Part shown: positions 16,044 to 23,742 of the stretch, piece after piece
Numbering within the stretch: position 1 is the stretch's first letter
How the letters are laid out: each line of letters opens with the position of its first letter
Source of the DNA: Microbacterium barkeri
GTDB lineage: Bacteria > Actinomycetota > Actinomycetes > Actinomycetales > Microbacteriaceae
Direction of reading: 5' to 3'
Length of the DNA: 64,000 nucleotides
Assembly (NCBI RefSeq): GCF_027921765.1
Contig: NZ_BSEJ01000001.1
Span: forward strand, 248,001-312,000
The notes under the pieces: generated by a model
What the model was told of the DNA's origin: nothing
Database searches by the model: none
What the model saw: the letters and a program-made list of their open reading frames with translations, nothing else
Position numbers and translations under genes: made by a program

Positions 16044-16973
16044 ATGGACGACAGCAACGTCATGGCGATGGTGCTCACCTGGATCCTGGTGATCGCCGTC
16101 GTCATCTTCGTGATCACCATCCTGGTCCGGTCCATCCGGATCGTGCCGCAGAGCGACTCCGTCATCGTGGAGCGCCTCGGCAAGTACCACCGCACCCTGT
16201 TCGGCGGGCCGCACCTCATCGTGCCGTTCATCGACCGCGCACGCACGCGCGTCGACCTCCGCGAGCAGGTCGTCACGTTCCCGCCGCAGCAGGTCATCAC
16301 CGAGGACAACCTCTCGGTGGCCGTCGACACGGTCGTCTACTTCCGCGTCACCGATCCTCGCTCGGCGACCTACGAGATCGCGAACTACCTCGGCGCGGTC
16401 GAGCAGCTCACCATCACCACGCTGAGGAACGTCGTCGGAAGCCTCAACCTCGAGGAGGCGCTCGTGAGCCGCGACGTGATCAACGGCAAGCTCAGCGCCG
16501 TGCTCGATGAGGCGACCGGGCAGTGGGGCATCAAGGTGAGCCGCGTCGAGCTCAAGGCGATCGATCCGCCCGCGACGCTGCAGGACGCGATGGAGAAGCA
16601 GATGCGCGCCGAGCGCGACCGTCGCGCGGCCATCCTCACCGCCGAGGGCCAGAAGCAGTCGCAGGTGCTCGTCGCGGAGGGCGCGCGGCAGGCCGCGATC
16701 CTCAAGGCCGAGGGCGACAAGCAGGCGCAGGTCCTGCGCGCGCAGGGCGAGTCGGAGGCGATCACGACGGTCTTCCATGCGATCCACGAGGGGCGCCCCG
16801 ACGACAAGCTGCTCGCCTACCAGTACCTGCAGACCCTGCCGAAGATCGCGGAGGGCGAGGCGAGCAAGCTCTGGATCATCCCGAGCGAGCTGACGGAGGC
16901 CCTCAAGGGCATCTCGGGCGGTTTCGCCGGACGGATCCCGGGGCTGGGCGACCGCACCCCACCGCCCGCGTGA
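16044..16973 (+). CDS. SPFH/Band 7 (stomatin/flotillin-like) protein
   Basis: The 309-residue protein has an N-terminal membrane anchor (VLTWILVIAVVIFVITILV). The SPFH domain contains IVPQSDSVIVERLGKYHRTL, LREQVVTFPPQQVITEDN, VDTVVYFRV and GIKVSRVELKAIDPP. A charged coiled-coil region with EKQMRAERDRRAAILTAEG repeats follows. It likely oligomerises at the membrane and scaffolds microdomains or controls protease access. Its ribosome-binding site GAGGAG lies within the end of the NfeD gene. Its stop overlaps the GDPD start as GTGA. Confidence 0.93.
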   Translation: MDDSNVMAMVLTWILVIAVVIFVITILVRSIRIVPQSDSVIVERLGKYHRTLFGGPHLIVPFIDRARTRVDLREQVVTFPPQQVITEDNLSVAVDTVVYFRVTDPRSATYEIANYLGAVEQLTITTLRNVVGSLNLEEALVSRDVINGKLSAVLDEATGQWGIKVSRVELKAIDPPATLQDAMEKQMRAERDRRAAILTAEGQKQSQVLVAEGARQAAILKAEGDKQAQVLRAQGESEAITTVFHAIHEGRPDDKLLAYQYLQTLPKIAEGEASKLWIIPSELTEALKGISGGFAGRIPGLGDRTPPPA

Positions 16974-17737
16974 CGCATCCGTACCTGGCGGGCACGCGCC
17001 ATCCGCGCGTGCTCGCCCATCGCGGACTCGTGACGGCCGACATGGCCGCCGACGGCATCGTCGAGAACTCGGTCGCGGCGATCGCGGCGGCGCACGCGGC
17101 GGGCGTCGAGTACGTCGAGTCCGATTGCCATGTCACGGCGGATGGCGTCGTCGTCCTCTTCCACGACGACACGCTCGAGCGCGTGACGGGAGACCCGCGC
17201 GCGATCGCCGACGTGACGCTGCGCGAGCTCGATGAGATCATGGCGCCGCGCGGCGGCCTCGCGCAGCTCGCCGATGTGCTCCGGGACTTCCCGTCGACGC
17301 GCTTCAACATCGACGTGAAGGCCGCGGCCGCCGCCGAGGGCGCCGGCCGCATCGCCGCCGAGCACGCCGACCGCGTTCTCCTCACGAGCTTCGACGAGGC
17401 GCGGCGCGTGGCGGCCATGGCCGCTGCGTTCCCTGCACGGCCGGCCACGAGCGCGAGCTCGGCGATCATCGCGCGCCTCGTTCTCGCGGCCGCGCTCGGT
17501 GCACGGCGGCGCGCACGACGGCTGCTCGCCGGAGTCGACGCCCTGCAGATCCCCGAGCGGCGCGGCATCGTGCCCGTGCTCACCCGCCGGCTCGTCCGCT
17601 GGGCGCATGAGGAGGGGGTCGAGGTGCACATCTGGACCGTCGACGATCCCGCGCGGATGAGGGCGCTCGTGCGGCGCGGGGTCGACGGGATCGTCACGGA
17701 TCGCGCCGACCTGGCGCTGGCCGCTCTGACGCCCTGA
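16970..17737 (+). CDS. Glycerophosphodiester phosphodiesterase family protein
   Basis: The 255-residue product has the GDPD TIM-barrel signatures. VLAHRGL carries the catalytic His and Arg, and ENSVAAIAAAHAAGVEYVESDCHVTADGVVVLFHDDTLERVTG carries the metal-binding Glu/Asp and second His. Near the end is VEVHIWTVDDPARMRALVRRGVDGIVTDRAD. It should hydrolyse glycerophosphodiesters to glycerol 3-phosphate plus alcohol. No signal peptide is seen, so it is cytosolic. It starts at a GTG overlapping the SPFH stop, which ties phospholipid turnover to the microdomain genes. Confidence 0.92.
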   Translation: MTHPYLAGTRHPRVLAHRGLVTADMAADGIVENSVAAIAAAHAAGVEYVESDCHVTADGVVVLFHDDTLERVTGDPRAIADVTLRELDEIMAPRGGLAQLADVLRDFPSTRFNIDVKAAAAAEGAGRIAAEHADRVLLTSFDEARRVAAMAAAFPARPATSASSAIIARLVLAAALGARRRARRLLAGVDALQIPERRGIVPVLTRRLVRWAHEEGVEVHIWTVDDPARMRALVRRGVDGIVTDRADLALAALTP

Positions 17738-17747
17738 ACGTCGCCTG

Positions 17748-17774
17748 GGAATAGCGCATCCGGCGCCGTCCGTT
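17748..17774 (+). promoter_or_regulatory. Candidate SigR/SigH-type promoter for rbpA
   Basis: GGAAT at 17748-17752 and GTT at 17772-17774 are separated by 19 bases, matching the GGAAT-N18/19-GTT consensus of actinobacterial disulfide-stress sigma factors SigR and SigH. It lies 58 bases before the rbpA start. rbpA is a known SigR target in Streptomyces coelicolor. A separate TTACAAAT at about 17801 could be a housekeeping -10. Confidence 0.5.
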
Positions 17775-17831
17775 CGGATGATCCGCTCAGCCGGACGCGT
17801 TACAAATGGTGACCGACGAGAGGACTTCACC

Positions 17832-18212
17832 ATGGCAGATCGCAGCCTTCGTGGTATCCGACTCGGCGCCCAGAGTCTTCAGAGCGAAGAGGGCGTCGTG
17901 TTCATGGAGCGCAAGGAGCAGACGTACGTCTGTGCTGCCTGCGGGCGCGAGACGACGCTCATGTTCGCAGCGGACGCCGAAGCTCCCGAGACGTGGGAGT
18001 GCCGCACGTGCGGCGGCGAGGCGCTGCTCAAGCTCGAGAAGGGCACGGTCGAGGTCGACCACTCCGGCGACAAGGCCGCGCGCACGCACTGGGACATGCT
18101 CCTGGAGCGCCGTTCGATCGAGGAGCTCGAGGAGATCCTCGCCGAGCGCCTCGCGTTCATCCGCGAGCGCCGCGGAGCGGGCCAGGACCCGACGCGGGTC
18201 AAGAGCGCGTAA
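17832..18212 (+). CDS. rbpA: RNA polymerase-binding protein RbpA
   Basis: The 126-residue protein begins MADRSLRGIRLGAQSLQSEEGV, the conserved RbpA N-terminal tail. The core domain carries the Cys pairs YVCAACGRET and WECRTCGGEA. A basic linker and the σ-interacting helix (RTHWDMLLERRSIEELEEILAERL) follow. RbpA is specific to actinobacteria. It binds the principal σ factor and stabilises the open promoter complex, and it can affect rifampicin tolerance. The ATG follows GAGAGGA. A stem-loop terminator lies immediately downstream. Confidence 0.97.
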   Translation: MADRSLRGIRLGAQSLQSEEGVVFMERKEQTYVCAACGRETTLMFAADAEAPETWECRTCGGEALLKLEKGTVEVDHSGDKAARTHWDMLLERRSIEELEEILAERLAFIRERRGAGQDPTRVKSA

Positions 18213-18226
18213 CGCGCACGTCTGCA

Positions 18227-18260
18227 GACGCCGGTCTCGATGAGGCCGGCGTCTTCTTCG
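18227..18260 (+). terminator. Terminator after rbpA
   Basis: GACGCCGG (18227-18234) pairs with CCGGCGTC (18246-18253) and is followed by TTCTTCG. It begins 14 bases past the rbpA stop and separates it from ppgK. Confidence 0.8.
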
Positions 18261-18298
18261 TGTCCGGAGGCTCCGCGCGCTCCCAGTAAGCTGTCAGC

Positions 18299-19054
18299 AT
18301 GGCGAAGACTGTGGATCGTGCTGTCGGAATCGACATCGGAGGGACCGGCATGAAGGCCGGCATCGTCGACCTCTCGGAGGGCACGCTGCTGAGTGACCGG
18401 GTGCGCATCGACACCCCCAAGGGCGCGCACCCGAAGGACGTGCTCCAGACCGCGCACGACCTGCTCGAGCTCCTCGGCGAGGACGCGGCCGGGCTCCCCC
18501 TCGGCGTCTGCTTCCCCGCCATCGTCAAGGACGGCCGCACGCTCTCGGCGGCCAACATCTCCGACGAGTGGATCGACTTCGAGGCCGAGAAGTTCTTCCA
18601 GGACGGCCTCGGCCGCGACATCCACTTCGTGAACGACGCCGACGCCGCCGGCCTCTCGGAGGCGCGCTTCGGCGCCGCGAAGGGCCAGAAGGGCCTCACG
18701 ATCCTCACGACCCTCGGCACGGGCATCGGCTCGGCGTTCATCTACGACGGCGTCCTCATCCCGAACACCGAGCTCGGCCACCTCATCTGGAAGGGCGAGT
18801 CGATCGAGCGCTACGCCGCCGCGACGGCGCGCGAGCGCGAGGGCCTCTCGTGGGAGAAGTGGGGCCACCGCCTCCAGAAGTTCTACGCGCACGTCGAGTT
18901 CCTCTTCTCCCCCGACCTCCTCGTCGTGGGCGGCGGCGTCTCGAAGAACCCCGAGAAGTTCATGCCGTACATCACCACGCGCGCCAAGATGGTCACCGCC
19001 GTGCACCGCAACAACGCGGGCATCATCGGCGCCGCCTCGCTCGCGAACGCCTGA
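18299..19054 (+). CDS. ppgK: Polyphosphate glucokinase (ROK family)
   Basis: The 251-residue protein has the ROK phosphate loop VGIDIGGTGMKAGIVD at the N-terminus, the catalytic Asp in HFVNDADAAGLSEARFG, the second phosphate motif LTTLGTGIGSAF, and ELGHLIWKGESIERYA. The last segment is characteristic of PpgK, which lacks the zinc-binding cluster of other ROK kinases. PpgK phosphorylates glucose with polyphosphate or ATP. It supplies glucose 6-phosphate for glycolysis and for the zwf product encoded later in the window. Confidence 0.95.
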   Translation: MAKTVDRAVGIDIGGTGMKAGIVDLSEGTLLSDRVRIDTPKGAHPKDVLQTAHDLLELLGEDAAGLPLGVCFPAIVKDGRTLSAANISDEWIDFEAEKFFQDGLGRDIHFVNDADAAGLSEARFGAAKGQKGLTILTTLGTGIGSAFIYDGVLIPNTELGHLIWKGESIERYAAATAREREGLSWEKWGHRLQKFYAHVEFLFSPDLLVVGGGVSKNPEKFMPYITTRAKMVTAVHRNNAGIIGAASLANA

Positions 19055-19069
19055 CCCCTCGACCGCACA

Positions 19070-19104
19070 GCGCCCCGGCCCCGCATGGAGCCGGGGCGCT
19101 TCTC
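19070..19104. terminator. Bidirectional terminator between ppgK and rnpB
   Basis: GCGCCCCGGC (19070-19079) pairs with GCCGGGGCGC (19090-19099) and is followed by TTCTC on the plus strand. It lies 15 bases after ppgK and 5 bases beyond the 3' end of the RNase P RNA on the other strand, so it can serve both. Confidence 0.8.
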
Positions 19105-19109
19105 GTCCA

Positions 19110-19488
19110 GGGCGAATGGGCCGGCCTGTACGCCGGGTTCTGTTCCGGGGCTCGCGCCCCATCGACGGCCATCTCTCTCGGCGACACGTTGCCGTGCCGC
19201 TCCAGCGGTCTACCCGAGGACTCGGCGGGCCGCGTCATCATCCTCTGTCTGACCTTGCTCCGGGCGAGGTTTACCTGGCGGGCCATGTCGCCATGGCCCC
19301 CGGTGGTCTCTTACACCGCCGTTTCACCCTTACCGGGACGGATCCCGGCGGTCTGTTCTCTGTGGCACTGTCTCGCGGATCGCTCCGGGTGGGTGTTACC
19401 CACCGCCCTGCCCTGCGGAGCCCGGACGTTCCTCGGCGCGAGGCGGCGAACCGCTCGCGACGCGACCGTCCGGCCGACCCATTCGCCC
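19110..19488 (-). ncRNA. rnpB: RNase P RNA, bacterial class A
   Basis: Read on the minus strand, this stretch has the conserved RNase P blocks. GAGGAACGTCCGGGCTCCGC (conserved region I) lies near the 5' end, GGGTAACACCC follows, and CAGAGGATGATGACGCGG and CAGAACCCGGCGTACAGGCC lie toward the 3' end. The ends pair as GGGCGAATGGG with CCCATTCGCCC (helix P1), which sets the boundaries at about 379 nt. The RNA is the catalytic subunit that matures tRNA 5' ends. Exact termini are inferred from the P1 pairing and may be off by a few bases. Confidence 0.95.
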
Positions 19489-19514
19489 CTCCATTCTACG
19501 GCGGCTGGGCGGGA

Positions 19515-21224
19515 TCACTTCGCGGCGGACTCGTCGATGCGCACGTCGAGCGGGAAGTCGATGGGGAACGTCCCGAACAGCAGCCGACCCGCGGCATCCG
19601 CAGCGGAGCGGATGGCCGCCGCCACGTCGTCGGCGAGATCGGCCGGCGCATGCACGAGGACCTCGTCATGCAGGAAGAACGCCAGGTGCGGACGTCGGGA
19701 GAACACCGGGCCCGACGCCGAAGCCGATCGGTCGGCGCCGACGGCTCCGAGCGCGGCGAGGCGCAGGCGCAGGTCGGCGAGCCACGCGAGCGACCACTCG
19801 GCCGCCGTGCCCTGCACGACGAAGTTGCGGGTGAATCGCCCGCGGTCGCGTGCCGCGCGCCGCGCCCGCGTCTCGTCGGCGGCCGAGGCATCCGAACCGC
19901 TCGCCCGGGCCTGCTGCTGCACCCACGCCGGATCCGGCGCCGGGGAGGTGCGCCCCAGCCACGTGCGCACCACTCCCCCGTCCTCGCCCGTGCGCGCCGC
20001 GGCATCGACGAGCGCCATCGCCGCCGGGAACACCTTGCGAAGCCGCGGCACGAGGCGGCCCGCGTCGCCCGTCGTCGCACCGTACATCGCGCCGAGGACG
20101 GCGATCTTGGCCTCCGCGCGGGTCGCGACCGCGCCGCTGGCCACGATGCCCTCGTAGAGGTCCGCGCCCGCGGCGGCCCGGGCCATCCGCTCGTCGCGTG
20201 CCATGCCCGCGAGGACGCGGGGCTCGAGCTGAGCGACATCGGCGGAGACGATGCGCCACCCCGCGTCGGCCCTGACAGCGCCGCGCAGCGCGCGCGGGAT
20301 CTGCAGAGCGCCTCCTCCGGAGGACGCCCACCGGCCGGTGACGACGCCGCCCGGCACATAGACCGGTCGGAAGCGGCCTTCGTGGACCCACTCGTCGAGC
20401 CAGGACCATCCGTTGGCGGTGAGGAGGCGCGCCATGCTCTTGTACTCGAGCAGCGGTGCGACGACGGGATGATCGTGCTCGGCCAGCTCCCACTTGCTCG
20501 TCGAGTCGACGTGCACGCCCGCATTGCGGAGCGCGCGCAGAAGACGCGGCGGCGAGTCGAGGCTCACGCGCGGATCGCCCAGCGCCTCGCGGACGCGCGC
20601 GGCGGTTTCCTCCATGCGCGCAGGGAGGCCGCCGCCCCGTCGTGGGCCGAGCGCCTCCGTGAGGATGGCGTCGTGCCGGCGGACATCCCAGGGCAGGCCG
20701 GCCGCCCGCATCTCGGCGGCCACGAGGGCGCCCGCCGACTCCGCGGCGAGCAGGAGCCGCATGCGCGACGGATCCTCCGCGCGCGCGAGGAGGCCCTGCT
20801 GCGCGCGCGCCTCGTCGACGGTCGCGTCGAGGTCGTGCATCGACTCCCCCGCGACGCGCGTCGGCTCGACGTCGAACAGCGCCGGCTGCGTCGCGACTTC
20901 GGACTCGGCCGGTGCCGCGTCCCACGGGTGCGCGGAAGCATCGGGCGTGACGGCGTGATGGAGGATGCGGTGGCGCAGGCGCAGGTCGTCGCAGCGCGCG
21001 ACCCGCACGCCCTCCGCGAGCAGACGCGGGTACCACACCGCGGTGTCCGACCAGACCCAGCGCGGGGCGTCCGCCTCCTCGCGTGCGGCGACCCACCGAG
21101 CGAGCGCGGCGTCGTCGCCCGCCCGTGCGATGCGCTCGGCGTCGCCCTCCGCGATCGCGTCGGCGTCACGCGCGACCGCGACGATGTCGTCGCCCGCGCG
21201 GCCGAGGACGACGGATGGCGTCAG
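19515..21224 (-). CDS. Family A DNA polymerase with degenerate 3'-5' exonuclease domain
   Basis: The product is about 569 residues. The polymerase domain keeps motif A (RIVSADVAQLEPRVLAGMARDE), motif B (RAEAKIAVLGAMYG, with the usual Lys and Tyr) and motif C (AFFLHDEVLVHAP, with the HDE triad). The N-terminal 200 residues lack the DxE exonuclease I motif, so proofreading is doubtful. No 5'-3' exonuclease domain is present. It resembles actinobacterial proteins annotated as bifunctional 3'-5' exonuclease/DNA polymerase. No ATG or GTG fits the start. A CTG at 21224 overlapping the upstream stop as CTGA, 8 bases after GAGGAG, is the best choice. It is co-transcribed with the zinc-ribbon gene. 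Confidence 0.85.
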   Translation of the reverse strand: MTPSVVLGRAGDDIVAVARDADAIAEGDAERIARAGDDAALARWVAAREEADAPRWVWSDTAVWYPRLLAEGVRVARCDDLRLRHRILHHAVTPDASAHPWDAAPAESEVATQPALFDVEPTRVAGESMHDLDATVDEARAQQGLLARAEDPSRMRLLLAAESAGALVAAEMRAAGLPWDVRRHDAILTEALGPRRGGGLPARMEETAARVREALGDPRVSLDSPPRLLRALRNAGVHVDSTSKWELAEHDHPVVAPLLEYKSMARLLTANGWSWLDEWVHEGRFRPVYVPGGVVTGRWASSGGGALQIPRALRGAVRADAGWRIVSADVAQLEPRVLAGMARDERMARAAAGADLYEGIVASGAVATRAEAKIAVLGAMYGATTGDAGRLVPRLRKVFPAAMALVDAAARTGEDGGVVRTWLGRTSPAPDPAWVQQQARASGSDASAADETRARRAARDRGRFTRNFVVQGTAAEWSLAWLADLRLRLAALGAVGADRSASASGPVFSRRPHLAFFLHDEVLVHAPADLADDVAAAIRSAADAAGRLLFGTFPIDFPLDVRIDESAAK

Positions 21225-21955
21225 AGCCCGGACTCCTCGGTGCGCACGAGGATGCACCCGCACTCGGGGCAGTTCGCCACCGCATCGGCGGGCACGGAGC
21301 GGAGCGCCTGCAGATCGCTCGGCGCGAGCATCACATGGCAGCCTCCGCACGCACCGCGCGTGAACGGCGCGGCGGCGACGATGCCCCGGGCCGCCAGGCG
21401 GTCGTAGGCGGACACGAGTGGGTCGGGGATGCGCCCGGCGACGGCGCCGCGGTCGCGCGTGAGCGTCTCGATCTCGCGGCCGGCCGCCTCGACCTGGGCC
21501 TTGCCCTCGGCGCTCAGCCGCTGGCCCTCGGCCGTCGTCTCGTTCAGGATCGCCTGCTGCTCTGCGACCGACGCCTCTGCGGCCTCCAGGCGCTCCATGA
21601 GCTCGAGCTCGGCATCCTCGAGCGCGCTCAGCCGCTGGGTGAGCGCGGCGATCTCGCGCTCGAGCGCCTGCGCGTCCTTCGCGTTCGCCGAGCCCTCCAG
21701 GCGCGCCCGGTCGCGGTCGCGCCGCTGCTGCGCGAGCGCGACATCCGACTCGATGCGCGAGACCTCGGCCTGCAGCTCGTCGCGCGCGCCGACGCGCACG
21801 GCGAGCTCATGGCTCTGCGCGGTGCGCTGCGCGACGAGCTCCTGCACCCGCGCTGCCTGCGGCGGGTTGCGGCGCGCGGCCTCCGCCTGCCGAAGTCGGC
21901 GGTCGAGGTCGGCGAGGTCGAGGAGGAGGCGCTGGTCGGCGGGGCTGGCGTTCAC
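21221..21955 (-). CDS. Coiled-coil protein with C-terminal C4 zinc ribbon
   Basis: The 244-residue protein has a long N-terminal coiled coil (about residues 10-170, rich in Ala, Glu, Arg and Gln). A C-terminal zinc ribbon has Cys pairs in GACGGCHVML and ANCPECGCIL (zf-RING_7 type). Such proteins are widespread in actinobacteria and their role is not settled. A nucleic-acid or RNA-polymerase-associated role has been proposed by analogy. It is immediately upstream of the family A polymerase gene, and translational coupling through a CTGA overlap is likely. Confidence 0.88.
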   Translation of the reverse strand: MNASPADQRLLLDLADLDRRLRQAEAARRNPPQAARVQELVAQRTAQSHELAVRVGARDELQAEVSRIESDVALAQQRRDRDRARLEGSANAKDAQALEREIAALTQRLSALEDAELELMERLEAAEASVAEQQAILNETTAEGQRLSAEGKAQVEAAGREIETLTRDRGAVAGRIPDPLVSAYDRLAARGIVAAAPFTRGACGGCHVMLAPSDLQALRSVPADAVANCPECGCILVRTEESGL

Positions 21956-22009
21956 CTCTCCAGCCTACGGTCGGATGGCGACATCCCGTGCGCCTAGAAT
22001 CGTCGGGAG

Positions 22010-22082
22010 GGGCCTTTAGCTCAGCTGGTAGAGCGCCACGTTTACACCGTGGATGTCGTCGGTTCGATCCCGGCAGGGCCCA
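22010..22082 (+). tRNA. tRNA-Val (anticodon TAC)
   Basis: The 73-base sequence folds as a cloverleaf. Acceptor GGGCCTT pairs with AGGGCCC (one G-U), the D-arm is AGCTCAGCTGGTAGAGC, anticodon stem CCACG/CGTGG encloses TTTACAC, and the T-arm contains GGTTCGATCC. The anticodon TAC reads GUA valine codons. The CCA end is not fully encoded (A-CC-G). Confidence 0.96.
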
Positions 22083-22198
22083 CCGTTCCGCGCCCTGCTC
22101 GCCGGCGACTAGCCAGAGCGGAGCTCTCGGTCAAGCGCCTGGGCTGCCTCGCCCGCCGCCCCTAGCGTGAGCAGCACCTCACGCGAAAGGACGCGATC

Positions 22199-22381
22199 AT
22201 GTCGAACCCCTACCCCGCTCCGTACCCTCTGCCCGATGACGGCGAGAACCGCGACGACCTGCCGACGACCGAGGTCGACGGCGACGAGGTGCTCGACCCC
22301 GATGCGAACGACGACCTCATCGACAGCGCCGACGCCGACCGTCTCGCGGCGGGCGACGACGACGTCGATGACGAGGTCTGA
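22199..22381 (+). CDS. Small acidic hypothetical protein
   Basis: The 60-residue product begins MSNPYPAPYPLPDDGENRDD and is extremely acidic, with about 20 Asp or Glu residues and no hydrophobic core. It ends GDDDVDDEV. An AAAGGA site lies at good spacing before the ATG. It is probably intrinsically disordered. Similar short acidic proteins occur in Microbacteriaceae, but no function is recognised. It stands alone between the tRNA-Val gene and another small gene on the same strand. Confidence 0.6.
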   Translation: MSNPYPAPYPLPDDGENRDDLPTTEVDGDEVLDPDANDDLIDSADADRLAAGDDDVDDEV

Positions 22382-22447
22382 GCACCGCGCAGGCCCGCTC
22401 GCGGGCCGGGTCTACCGCCTGTCGGCGCTCCTGAGTACAGTGCGGAT

Positions 22448-22723
22448 ATGAGGGCCTTCGACCGCGATTTCATCGACGCCGCCATTCAGACGACGCAGCT
22501 CGTGACCGTGGGCGGCAGTCTCTACTCGTTCGAGCCGACGCCGGTCCAGAGCACCATCTGGTACCCCGACCTGCGCGTGAAGCGCGACCGGCGACCGTGG
22601 GGCTGGGTCGTCGCCGAGGGCGACGGCTCGTACGCGATCCACGTCGCCGAGCAGCCCGGCGACATCCCCGCGAAGGTGGGCCGCGGCGCGACGGTCGAGC
22701 AGGCGATCCGCGCCGCGCTCTGA
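22448..22723 (+). CDS. Hypothetical 91-residue protein
   Basis: The product begins MRAFDRDFIDAAIQTTQLVT and contains STIWYPDLRVKRDRRPWGWV and YAIHVAEQPGDIPAKVGRG. It is soluble, mixed in charge, and has no signal peptide or membrane segment. I do not recognise the family. Codon use with GC-rich third positions matches the neighbours, so it is likely a real gene. The conserved-looking tryptophans and the GDIPAKVGRGATVEQAI stretch suggest a compact α/β fold. Confidence 0.6.
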   Translation: MRAFDRDFIDAAIQTTQLVTVGGSLYSFEPTPVQSTIWYPDLRVKRDRRPWGWVVAEGDGSYAIHVAEQPGDIPAKVGRGATVEQAIRAAL

Positions 22724-22741
22724 GACGTCACGTCGAGCAGC

Positions 22742-23542
22742 TCAGTCGAGCAGCTCCACGCTGTCGCCGACGCGGACGGCGCCGCCTCCCTCGGCGGGCA
22801 GCAGCAGGATGCCGAGGGTGGGCTCCGCCTGGCCGAAGACGCGGGTGAGGGTCTTCAGGAGCGGGGCGTCCCGCTCTCCCGAATCGGGGTCGGCGTGGAT
22901 CGCGAGGCAGCGGATGATCGGGCGCTGCACGGCGAAGACCACCTCCCCGATCCGCACGCGACCACGCCAATCGAGCTCGCTCCACGGCTCGAGACCATCG
23001 ACGACGATGTTCGAGCGGAAGCGGCGGTCGTCGACGACGGCGTCCGGAGTGACCTCGTCGACCGCGCGCACCGACGGGCGACCGTGCAGCGACACGAAGC
23101 CGCGCGGCCGATCCTGGAAGCGCGACGTCCGACCATCCCCCACGAGGACGAGCGGCAGGCGGCCACCGCGCTCCAGGCGCCGCCCGTCGGGCGTCGACAG
23201 GACGAACCGCGCGATCCGCTCGGAGGCCTCGCGTCGCCCCTCGGCATCCAGCGTCGTCTCGAGCACGAGCTCGTCATCCAGGCGGACGGAGAGCCGGCCG
23301 AGGCCCTCGTCGAAGCGCAGGCGGAGGCGCGCGAGGGACGGGAAGTCCATGAGCGCGAGACCCTTTGACTTGGGCCAGTAGTCCAGTCCGTCATGCTCCT
23401 CGGGCGTGGCTGCGTCCGCGAAGCGGAACGCCAGCACGCGATCGCCCTCGATGCGGCCGTCACCCTGGACGACGAGCGCGTCGCGCTCCTCGGCGGTGAA
23501 GCCCTTGACGGGATGACGGTAAAGCGCGGAGACGTGGGGCAC
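22742..23542 (-). CDS. MOSC domain protein (MOSC_N plus MOSC)
   Basis: The 266-residue protein starts at GTG 23542 and begins [25 protein letters not shown], the MOSC N-terminal β-barrel pattern (YPVKG). The MOSC domain holds [24 protein letters not shown] and [19 protein letters not shown], with the conserved Cys that may ligate a molybdenum cofactor. Family members move sulfur to or use molybdenum cofactor, like the mARC reductases. The ribosome-binding match is poor, so the start could lie a few codons away. It converges with the 91-residue gene, 18 bases apart. Confidence 0.88.
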   Translation of the reverse strand: MPHVSALYRHPVKGFTAEERDALVVQGDGRIEGDRVLAFRFADAATPEEHDGLDYWPKSKGLALMDFPSLARLRLRFDEGLGRLSVRLDDELVLETTLDAEGRREASERIARFVLSTPDGRRLERGGRLPLVLVGDGRTSRFQDRPRGFVSLHGRPSVRAVDEVTPDAVVDDRRFRSNIVVDGLEPWSELDWRGRVRIGEVVFAVQRPIIRCLAIHADPDSGERDAPLLKTLTRVFGQAEPTLGILLLPAEGGGAVRVGDSVELLD

Positions 23543-23742
23543 TCCCCGATTCTGCCGCGTCCGGACGAGGGCACGCGACCGGAGAGCGCTTGCCGAGAGC
23601 CGACGCCACCCTGGCCGCGCGTGCCCGCCCCTCCTCGGAAGGACTAGGCTGTCCCCGATACGCGTGCATCGGCCCGACCGGGCTCCGGCACGCCTCGTCC
23701 CGTTTCCGCGGCACGATCTGCCCGCCAGACGAAAGGTCACCT

